From: Piscinibacter sp047600445
GTDB lineage: Bacteria > Pseudomonadota > Gammaproteobacteria > Burkholderiales > Burkholderiaceae_C
NCBI RefSeq assembly: GCF_047600445.1
Contig: NZ_JASGKT010000002.1
Coordinates: forward strand, 2,046,001-2,110,000
DNA length: 64,000 nucleotides
Direction: 5' to 3'
Part shown: in pieces, positions 58,101-64,000 of the stretch
How the letters are laid out: each line of letters begins with the position of its first letter
Position numbering within the stretch: the stretch's first letter is position 1
Notes under the pieces: model-generated
Seen by the model: only the letters and a program-made list of their open reading frames with translations
What the model was told of the DNA's origin: nothing
Database searches by the model: none
Translations under genes and position numbers: made by a program

Positions 58101-60072
58101 CGAGCGCCTTGGCGACGTTGCTCACGTTCCAGCGATGCTGTTCGAGCAATTGGAGCAGAACCTGGCGTTCGTTGGCCTGGATGGGGTTGAGCTTGACCGG
58201 AAGATCCTCGGGCACGGCCGGCGCCGTCGTCGCCGCGGCCAACGGCGCCACGGCCTTGGGCGACAGCGCCGGTGCCGGCGCGTGCAGCAGCGAGGGCAGG
58301 TGCTCGCGCGTGATCGGCCGACCATCGGCCAGCGCCGCGGCGCTGCGCAGCACGTGGCGAAGCTGGCGGATGTTGCCCGGCCAGGCGTGCTCCATCAGCA
58401 GCCGCTCGGCGTCGGCCGAGAGGCTGGCCGCGCCGCCGCCCGCCTCCGAGTTCAGCACGGCCTGGATCAGCTCGCGCCTGTCGCTGCGCTCGCGCAGCGG
58501 CGGCAGGCTCAGCTCGATGCCGGCGAGGCGGTAGTACAGGTCTTCGCGGAACTTGCCCTCGCGCACGCGCGTCGGCAGGTGCTGGTGGCTGGCGCTGATG
58601 AGCTGGAAGTCGACCGGGTGCGTCTCCTCGGTGCCCAGCGGCGTGACCTGGCGCTCGTCGAGCACGCGCAGCAGGCGCGCCTGCAGTTCCAGCGGCATGT
58701 CGGCGATCTCGTCGAGGAACAGCGTGCCGCCGTCGGCCTGCAGGATCTTGCCGCGCCGGCCGGTGCGCTGCGCGCCGGTGAAGGCGCCGGCACGGTAGCC
58801 GAACAGCTCGGACTCGATCAGCGTCTCGGGCAGGCTGGCGCAGTTGACCGCCACGAAAGCGCCGCCGGCATGCGGGCTGACCTCGTGCACCGCGCGCGCG
58901 AACACCTCCTTGCCCGAGCCGGTCTCGCCGCACAGCAGCACCGGCGTCTGGCGCGCGATCACGCGGCGCGCGGTGTCCAGCGCGGCGACCAGGCGCGTGT
59001 CGAGGAAAGTCGCGCTGCTCGCCTGCCTGGGCGCGGCCACGGCGGTACGCGCCGCCGGCCGCGCGGCCGGCGCGGGCAGCGGCGGCGCTTCCACCGCCGG
59101 CACCGACACGCCCGGCCCGGCCAGCACCGGCGCCTTGGCGTCGCGCGCGGGGCGGCGCGCCACCGCGAAGAAACGCAGCGCGGCGTTGGCGCGGTAGGTC
59201 ACCACGGGATGAAACGACGAGGCGTTGCTGCGCTGGAGCATGTCTTCCAGCGAGGTCTGGAAGAAGTCCTCGATGCGGCGCGCGCGGATGTCGCTCATCG
59301 ACTGCAGGCCGAGCTGGAACAGCGCGCTGCGGTTCGCCGCGAGGATGCGGCCGTCGTCGCCCACCGCCAGCTTGCCCTCGTGCAGCGTGTAGACGAACTC
59401 GGGGCGGCTGTGGAAGTGCAGCGGGTGCGCGTTGCCGTAGCGCGTGTCGATCAGGCGATTCTCGATCATGCGCGCCGTCATGCCCAGCAGCACCAGCAGG
59501 TGCTGCTGCATCAGGCTGGAGCGGCTGGTGACGTCGAGCACCGCGGCGATCTCGCCCGACGGGTCGTACACCGGCACCGCCGAGCAGGTGAGCTGGGTGA
59601 ATTCGTTGAAGAAATGGTCTTCCTTGCGCACCGACACCGGCCCGCCGGCGGCCAGGCAGGTGCCCATGCCGTTGGTGCCCATCGCCGCCTCGCTCCAGGC
59701 GCCGCCGACGCGCAGGCCGAGCGGGCCAGCCTCGGCGGCGAACTCGGGCGAGGACACCATGTGCACGATCACGCCGTCGGTGTCGGTCAGCACCACGGCC
59801 GCCTCGGGGTCGGCGAGCTGCTGGTACAGCGTGGTCATCTCGTAGCGCGCGCAGGCGATCACGTCGGCGCGGCGCGCGCGGCGCTCCTCGAGCTCGACGC
59901 GCGCGACGAACGAGGGCTCGCAGGGCCGCGCCGGGTCGAGCCGGTATTCGTTCAGGCAGCGGCTCCACGACTGCGCCACCGGGTCGTTGGCCTGCGGCTG
60001 CGCGCCGGCGCGCACCAGTTCCAGAATCCGGTCGGCATGCCTGTGGGCTTCACGCATCGTCATCGTCATCAT
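58033..60072 (-). CDS. Sigma54-dependent transcriptional activator, AcoR-like
   Basis: The product is 679 aa. The N-terminal GAF-type sensing domain covers about 70-200 (ARYEMTTLYQQLADPEAAVVLTDTDGVIVHMVSSPEF), followed by a PAS-like segment (230-310) and an Ala/Pro linker. The AAA+ domain has Walker A CGETGSGKE, the sigma54-contact motif GAFTGA and Walker B GGTLFLDEIADMPLELQ. It ends in a Fis-type HTH, NVSNVAKALDVSRNTLYRKLHKL. It lies upstream of afpA on the same strand and is divergent from folB. The effector is unknown; an alcohol or C1 signal is plausible. Confidence 0.92.
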   Translation of the reverse strand: MMTMTMREAHRHADRILELVRAGAQPQANDPVAQSWSRCLNEYRLDPARPCEPSFVARVELEERRARRADVIACARYEMTTLYQQLADPEAAVVLTDTDGVIVHMVSSPEFAAEAGPLGLRVGGAWSEAAMGTNGMGTCLAAGGPVSVRKEDHFFNEFTQLTCSAVPVYDPSGEIAAVLDVTSRSSLMQQHLLVLLGMTARMIENRLIDTRYGNAHPLHFHSRPEFVYTLHEGKLAVGDDGRILAANRSALFQLGLQSMSDIRARRIEDFFQTSLEDMLQRSNASSFHPVVTYRANAALRFFAVARRPARDAKAPVLAGPGVSVPAVEAPPLPAPAARPAARTAVAAPRQASSATFLDTRLVAALDTARRVIARQTPVLLCGETGSGKEVFARAVHEVSPHAGGAFVAVNCASLPETLIESELFGYRAGAFTGAQRTGRRGKILQADGGTLFLDEIADMPLELQARLLRVLDERQVTPLGTEETHPVDFQLISASHQHLPTRVREGKFREDLYYRLAGIELSLPPLRERSDRRELIQAVLNSEAGGGAASLSADAERLLMEHAWPGNIRQLRHVLRSAAALADGRPITREHLPSLLHAPAPALSPKAVAPLAAATTAPAVPEDLPVKLNPIQANERQVLLQLLEQHRWNVSNVAKALDVSRNTLYRKLHKLHIEVSHPE

Positions 60073-60118
60073 CGTCTCCAGGCAGGCCCGACAAAATCGG
60101 GAACCATTCTCGATTGTG

Positions 60119-60142
60119 GTGCGGGCATTCCACCCCCCGCAC
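60119..60142. promoter_or_regulatory. Inverted repeat in the regulator/folB divergent gap
   Basis: GTGCGGG and CCCGCAC form a 7-bp inverted repeat with a 10-bp spacer. CCCGA-CAAAA-TCGGG at 60087-60101 lies beside it. Both fall in the 146-bp gap between the sigma54 activator and folB, and are candidates for operator or enhancer sites. Confidence 0.35.
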
Positions 60143-60218
60143 CGGGTAAACCACGGGTGCCGCCGCGCGGCGCCCGGCCTGCAACTTGCTGCCGCTCACC
60201 CCACGCCCCGTTCACCCC

Positions 60219-60716
60219 ATGGAGACTCGCTTGACGCCCCTCGATGCCCAGAGCACCGGCTTCGTCGCCGCCCCCGCCATCGCCGGCGCGCCGCTGGACC
60301 TGATCTTCATCGAAGGCCTCACCGGCCAGACGGTGATCGGCATCCACGACAGCGAGTTGCACCGCCCGCAGCCGGTGGTGATCGACCTGCACGCCGGCCT
60401 CGCGCGCTCGCGCGCCTGCGACACCGACCGCATCGGCGACACGATCGACTACGGCGCCGTGCACGAGCGCCTGCGCACGCTGCTGGCCGGGCACGGGGTG
60501 CAGTTGCTGGAAGCCCTGGCCGAGACGATCGCCGGCATCCTGATCGACGAGTTCGGCGCGCGCTGGGTACGCGTCAAGGTAGTCAAGCCGCGCAAGTTCG
60601 ACGACGTGGCCGCGGTGGGCGTGCAGATCGAGCGCTTCGCGCCGGAACCCGCGCCGCGCGGCGCGGCCGTGCTGCACCTGCTGGGCAGCGGCATGGTGCC
60701 GGGCGAGCGGCGCTGA
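60219..60716 (+). CDS. folB: Dihydroneopterin aldolase family protein
   Basis: The product is 165 aa. The FolB fold is seen in LDLIFIEGLTGQTVIGIHDSELHRPQPVVIDLHAG, with DTIDYGAVHERLRTLL and the C-terminal VRVKVVKPRKFDDVAAVGVQIER. It cleaves dihydroneopterin to 6-hydroxymethyl-dihydropterin, an intermediate shared by folate and H4MPT. In this island an H4MPT-dedicated copy is likely. The ATG at 60219 was chosen over a TTG at 60186. It is convergent with fae, with a terminator hairpin between. Confidence 0.87.
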   Translation: METRLTPLDAQSTGFVAAPAIAGAPLDLIFIEGLTGQTVIGIHDSELHRPQPVVIDLHAGLARSRACDTDRIGDTIDYGAVHERLRTLLAGHGVQLLEALAETIAGILIDEFGARWVRVKVVKPRKFDDVAAVGVQIERFAPEPAPRGAAVLHLLGSGMVPGERR

Positions 60717-60747
60717 CGGGGCGAGCACCGCACGACGACCGGACGGC

Positions 60748-60775
60748 AAAAAGCCGACCGGACACACCGGTCGGC
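60748..60775 (-). terminator. Rho-independent terminator of fae (shared with folB)
   Basis: The perfect 9-bp stem GCCGACCGG/CCGGTCGGC with a 5-nt loop (60753-60775) is followed on the minus strand by TTTTT (60752-60748). It lies in the 112-bp gap between the convergent folB and fae genes. Confidence 0.85.
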
Positions 60776-60828
60776 AACTCTCGACCCTCGCTCACGAGAC
60801 GCGCCCTCGCGGGCGCGCCCCCTCTCTC

Positions 60829-61338
60829 TCACTTCGCCTGGAACGGGTGGGCCACCGAGCCCTTCTTGGCCACGACTTCCGCGGCGGTCGGCGAGCCGGC
60901 GACGGCGCGCGCGAGCGCTTCCTTGGTGGCGCGGTAGTTGTAATCCTGGATCTTCTTGTCGTCTTCGGCCAGCCAGTGGATGAAGACGCCGACGCTGATG
61001 AACAGGTTGTCGGCCTCGGCGGCGGGAATGGTGCCGTCCTCGACGCTGTCGGCCACGGCCATCGCCACGGCGCGCTGCGCCGGGCCGAACATCTGCACCG
61101 CCTGCTTGGCACCCTTGATCGTCACCTTGTTGAACATCACGGTGGCGGGTTTGGTCAGCAGGTTCGGCGCCACCACGGCCAGCAAGGAGGTGAAGCCGTC
61201 CTTGTTGTTGGTCAGCGCGTTGGCGAACGCGGACTCGGCCGCCGAGCCGCGCGGCCCGATGATCAGGTCGATGTGCGCGACCTCGTTGCCGTCACCGACG
61301 AGCGACTCGCCAACCATCATGCGATCGATCTTTGCCAT
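60829..61338 (-). CDS. fae: Formaldehyde-activating enzyme
   Basis: The product is 169 aa. The catalytic His22 is in NEVAHIDLIIGPRGS. FTSLLAVVAPNLLTKPATVMFNKVTI, AVQMFGPAQRAVAMAVADSV and GVFIHWLAEDDKKIQDYNY are canonical. It condenses formaldehyde with H4MPT to methylene-H4MPT, the entry step of C1 oxidation. AGGAGATGGAAAAGCC precedes the ATG. It has its own 71-bp leader after the citG-like gene and its own terminator, fitting a highly expressed gene. Confidence 0.97.
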   Translation of the reverse strand: MAKIDRMMVGESLVGDGNEVAHIDLIIGPRGSAAESAFANALTNNKDGFTSLLAVVAPNLLTKPATVMFNKVTIKGAKQAVQMFGPAQRAVAMAVADSVEDGTIPAAEADNLFISVGVFIHWLAEDDKKIQDYNYRATKEALARAVAGSPTAAEVVAKKGSVAHPFQAK

Positions 61339-61370
61339 GGCTTTTCCATCTCCTGTAAGTGATTCTTGAA

Positions 61371-61380
61371 GTGTCGACAC
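61371..61380. promoter_or_regulatory. GTGTCGACAC palindrome in the fae leader
   Basis: A perfect 10-bp palindrome lies 33 bp upstream of the fae start, inside the 71-bp gap after the citG-like gene. It may be an operator for fae. No family consensus is recognised. Confidence 0.3.
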
Positions 61381-61409
61381 ACTGGCCCGCGGCGCAGCGT
61401 GCGATCCAG

Positions 61410-62285
61410 CTAACACGTTCCATGCCATGGCGGCGCGAGCAAGCCGGCCGCGAACACGCTCGCGACCACGAGGTCGGCGCTGGTCCCGGGGTTGATGCCC
61501 TGCGCCTTGAGCGCCTCGTCCCAACGCGGCAGACCGGCCTCGCGCGCAGACGCGTCGAGCGCCCGCCAGCCCTGCGCCGAGCGCATGACAGTGTGTGCCA
61601 CGGCCTCGCCGTGTTTTCGAACAATGTGTGAATCGGGCCAGGCCGCCAGAAAGGCGAGGAACAGGCGCTGCACCGCGGCGCACGTCGCCGCGTCGGCGTC
61701 TTCGCCCGGCGCGGCATCCGGCACCGGACCAGGGGAAAGGTTCCCGAGGCCGGTCTCGAACACGTCGAGGAAGCCGCTCGCGTACTGCGCCGCGATGCGG
61801 TCGCGCGGCGCGGCCAGCGCCATCGCGTCGCGCAGGCCCCGCGTGGGCTCGTCGCGCACGTCCTGCTCGGGCGCGGCGCCGAGGCCGCCCGGATTCGCCT
61901 GCGCGATCGCGCGGTAGGCGGCGCGCGCGTCGTCGAGGTCGAGCGCGGCGAGCACGTCGGCGAGCGCCGCGCGCAATGCCGCAGCGCCTGAGCGCGCGCC
62001 CGCTCGCTCGGCCGCCGCCGCGAGCGGCGCGCACAGCAGCAGGATGCCGAGGTTGGTGTTGCAGCCGACGGCGCGCCAGGTGGCATCCATCGCCGCCTCG
62101 ATGCGCGCGCCGACGCGCGCGCCCGGCGCGCACAGCGGCGCGGCGGCCGCGCGGGCGCTGGCGACGAACTGCTCGGCGCGCATGCGGTGCCCGGCCGAGG
62201 CCAGGCTGACGTTGCCGGGCTTGCGCACCGCCACGTCGAGCCAGCAGGCGCGCAGGAAGCAGTCTTCGATCGAGCGCGGGTTCAT
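61410..62285 (-). CDS. Triphosphoribosyl-dephospho-CoA synthase-like protein (CitG/MdcB family)
   Basis: The product is 291 aa. The family motif region is visible as CWLDVAVRKPGNVSLASAGHRMRAEQF, ATWRAVGCNTNLGILLLCAPLA and the C-terminal INPGTSADLVVASVFAAGLL. CitG makes the prosthetic-group precursor of citrate lyase, but no citrate lyase or malonate decarboxylase genes are nearby. Homologues sit in methylotroph H4MPT clusters with unclear function, and H4MPT also contains a ribose phosphate moiety. The start overlaps the stop of the ATP-grasp gene by 4 bp. Confidence 0.85.
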   Translation of the reverse strand: MNPRSIEDCFLRACWLDVAVRKPGNVSLASAGHRMRAEQFVASARAAAAPLCAPGARVGARIEAAMDATWRAVGCNTNLGILLLCAPLAAAAERAGARSGAAALRAALADVLAALDLDDARAAYRAIAQANPGGLGAAPEQDVRDEPTRGLRDAMALAAPRDRIAAQYASGFLDVFETGLGNLSPGPVPDAAPGEDADAATCAAVQRLFLAFLAAWPDSHIVRKHGEAVAHTVMRSAQGWRALDASAREAGLPRWDEALKAQGINPGTSADLVVASVFAAGLLAPPWHGTC

Positions 62286-63214
62286 GCGCGGCGCGCCGGC
62301 CGCGCCGCCGCGATGCGCCGGTCGAGCAGGTCGTCGACGATCGCGCGCGCGATGTTGAACGGCGTCACGCGCTGCAAGCCCTGCCAGGCGGCAACGCCGT
62401 TGACTTCGAGCACGCGCAGCCGGTCCATCGAGCCGTCGGGCAGGATGTCGACGCCGGCGTAGTCCATCTGCAGCGTGCGCGCCGCGGCCTCGGCGATCCC
62501 GGCCAGCGCCGGGCTCGGCGCGCAGGGCTCGCAGCGCGCGCCCTGCTTGACGTTGTGCACCCAGTGCGTGCTGACGCGCTTCATCGCCGTCAGCGCCCGC
62601 CCACCGACCACCAGCACGCGCCAGTCGAAGCCGGGCGAGGTGATCGGCGCGATGAAGCGTTGCAGGTAGGCCAGCGAGCCGTACGGCCCCTTCAGCTCGG
62701 GCAGCGGCACGTGCGCGCCGGCCACGCAGCCGACGAGCCGCAAGCCCTTGCCCTGCGAGCCGAACAGCGGCTTGAGCACCAGCGCGCGGCCGGCCGCGCT
62801 CTCGCGCATCACCAGGCGGCGCGCCTGCGCGGGCGACTCCAGCGCCCAGGTCGCCGGCGTCGCGATGCCGGCGGCGTGCAGCAGCAGGCTGGTCATGCTC
62901 TTGTCGACGCTGCGCTCGATGGCCCGCGCGTCGTTGTAGACCGGCACGCCCAGCTCGCGCAGCGCGTGCAGCACGCCCAGGCGCTTGGTCACCTGCTCGA
63001 AGCTGCCGCCCGCGATGCCGCGCACCAGCACCGCGTCGGGCAGCGCGGTGCCGAAGCCGGGGATCACGAGGCCGTGCCAGGCGGCGCTGGTGTCGATGCG
63101 GCAGTCTTCGAGATCGACGCAGCGCCCCAGCGCGCCGCGCTCGCGCAGCGCGGCCTGCAACTGGCGCGTGTGCCAGCCGACCTCGTCGGCGGCGATCGCG
63201 ACGCGCAGGCTCAT
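62282..63214 (-). CDS. RimK/MptN-like ATP-grasp ligase of the H4MPT pathway
   Basis: The product is 310 aa. The ATP-grasp core has RSVDKSMTSLLLHAAGIATPATW, RALVLKPLFGSQGKGLRLVG, DWRVLVVGGRALTAMKR and VLEVNGVAAWQGLQ. It resembles the tetrahydromethanopterin:L-glutamate ligase MptN and RimK. It could add glutamate to H4MPT or to methylofuran. The start overlaps the mch stop by 4 bp and the stop overlaps the citG-like start, giving a coupled mch-mptN-citG block. Confidence 0.85.
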   Translation of the reverse strand: MSLRVAIAADEVGWHTRQLQAALRERGALGRCVDLEDCRIDTSAAWHGLVIPGFGTALPDAVLVRGIAGGSFEQVTKRLGVLHALRELGVPVYNDARAIERSVDKSMTSLLLHAAGIATPATWALESPAQARRLVMRESAAGRALVLKPLFGSQGKGLRLVGCVAGAHVPLPELKGPYGSLAYLQRFIAPITSPGFDWRVLVVGGRALTAMKRVSTHWVHNVKQGARCEPCAPSPALAGIAEAAARTLQMDYAGVDILPDGSMDRLRVLEVNGVAAWQGLQRVTPFNIARAIVDDLLDRRIAAARPARRA

Positions 63215-64000
63215 GCCGGCTCCAGCCACAGGCCGCGCAGCAGGTCCATGTTCAGCGCGCCGGCGTGGAAGGTGGCGCCGCTGTCGAGGTTGCTGATCCA
63301 CACCTCGGCCGGCGCGAACAGGGCCGGGTCGATCTTGTAGAAGTCGTACTCGACGGCCTTGAAGATCTCGGCGAAGGAGCGGCCGTAGTCCTTGGAATTG
63401 CGCGAAGGCAGTTGCTGCGCGAGCGCGCGCGCCGCCTCGTCGCTGCCGCACACGCTCAGGTGGACGCGCCCGCCGTACAGGATCGCGTCGTTGGTGCGCC
63501 CCATCGCCTCGACGCCGTCCGGGCTGGGCGCGGGCACCGGCGCGCTGGCGATGCCGTCGACCACGTGGTCGAGGCGGAAGCCCAGCTCGTGCGTCTTGTG
63601 CAGCGCCACCTCGAGCACGCGCGCCACCACCTGCGTGGTGCCGGCGGCGCTGCTGGTGGGCGTCAGCACGATGGTCAGGCCCTCCGGCGCCAGGCCGCAG
63701 TCGCGCAGCAGTTTTTGCACGATCACCGCCGGCGGCGCGCGGTCGACTTCGAGCACGATCACGCCGCGGTCGGCGCGGTCGCGGTAGCCGAGCTCGGCGT
63801 AGAGCTTCTCCTTGCCGGCCAGCGCGCGCGCCGGGCCGGAGCCCAGCGAGAAGAACTTCTTGCCGCCGGTCTCTTCCTTGCTCGCCGCCAGGCTCCAGCC
63901 GGCGTACTGGCTGGCCAGGCAGGCCAGCACCGGCTGCGAGCTGCGCACCTCCAGCCAGCTCGGCCAGCCGTCGGCGGCGGACGTCTTCAGCGCGACGCTG
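63211..64000 (-). CDS. mch: Methenyl-H4MPT cyclohydrolase (partial, cut by window end)
   Basis: The C-terminal 262 residues are visible. Diagnostic stretches are ACLASQYAGWSL, FFSLGSGPARALAGKE, LYAELGYRDRADRGVIVLE, LTIVLTPTSSAAGTTQVVARVLEVALHK, GRTNDAILYGG and SKDYGRSFAEIFK. The enzyme hydrolyses methenyl-H4MPT to formyl-H4MPT, the step between methylene-H4MPT oxidation and FhcD. The start lies outside the window. It is followed by the MptN-like gene with a 4-bp overlap. Confidence 0.95.
   Translation of the reverse strand, partial: SVALKTSAADGWPSWLEVRSSQPVLACLASQYAGWSLAASKEETGGKKFFSLGSGPARALAGKEKLYAELGYRDRADRGVIVLEVDRAPPAVIVQKLLRDCGLAPEGLTIVLTPTSSAAGTTQVVARVLEVALHKTHELGFRLDHVVDGIASAPVPAPSPDGVEAMGRTNDAILYGGRVHLSVCGSDEAARALAQQLPSRNSKDYGRSFAEIFKAVEYDFYKIDPALFAPAEVWISNLDSGATFHAGALNMDLLRGLWLEPA

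Overview
The window is very GC-rich and densely coded. Its gene content points to a facultative methylotrophic betaproteobacterium of the Burkholderiales, Methylibium/Rubrivivax-like. The evidence is a red-type (form IC/ID) RuBisCO operon, a pqqABCDE cluster, tetrahydromethanopterin (H4MPT)/methylofuran formaldehyde-oxidation genes and a homoprotocatechuate operon. The taxonomic placement is inference from gene content and style; no search was run.

Layout. 1-3.1 kb: a rubrerythrin and an Fe-S protein cut by the left edge, tRNA-Ala(CGC) with terminator, and an IS110-family element. 3.1-9.9 kb: homoprotocatechuate meta-cleavage genes (hpaR divergent from hpaG1-G2-E-D-F-H) and a class II aldolase. 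9.9-15 kb: two related LuxR-type regulators, an ABC-transporter periplasmic binding protein and two Rieske oxygenases. 15-22.1 kb: sulfate assimilation (cysB-like regulator; two sulfate-binding proteins, cysT, cysW, cysA), an alpha/beta hydrolase and a Mop-like molybdopterin-binding protein. 22.2-34.6 kb: a membrane protein, a small secreted protein, and the Calvin-cycle operon cbbL-S-X-Y-E-Z-F-P-T-A with divergent cbbR. 34.6-38.7 kb: a metallo-beta-lactamase-fold lipoprotein with degenerate metal ligands and pqqABCDE. 38.9-43.4 kb: a peptidase/hydrolase coupled to a NarX-type two-component system, an AraC regulator and a LysE/RhtB exporter. 43.4-46 kb: a HAD phosphatase and a pabB-pabC fusion. 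46-64 kb: the archaeal-like C1 island: fae2, fhcC, fhcD, fhcA, fhcB, hisA-like; then mfnD-mfnF-mfnE on the other strand; then mfnB, DUF447, DHPS-like, afpA, a sigma54 activator; then folB, fae, citG-like, mptN-like, and mch cut by the right edge.

How it fits together. PQQ is the cofactor of periplasmic methanol/alcohol dehydrogenases, which make formaldehyde. Fae, Mch and the FhcABCD complex take formaldehyde to formate with H4MPT and methylofuran. The neighbouring mfn, folB, DHPS-like, afpA, mptN-like and pabBC genes plausibly make those two cofactors. The cbb operon fixes the CO2. No methanol dehydrogenase, mtdA/mtdB or formate dehydrogenase lies in this window. The hpa genes and Rieske oxygenases add aromatic catabolism.

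Many adjacent genes overlap by 4 bp (ATGA), so most blocks are translationally coupled operons. A dispersed inverted-repeat family built on the core TTCGACAGGCTCAGG occurs at five places and even supplies codons of cysW. No CRISPR array, prophage, plasmid origin or rRNA gene was seen. No gap without a gene exceeds 300 bp; the longest is 295 bp (16037-16331).
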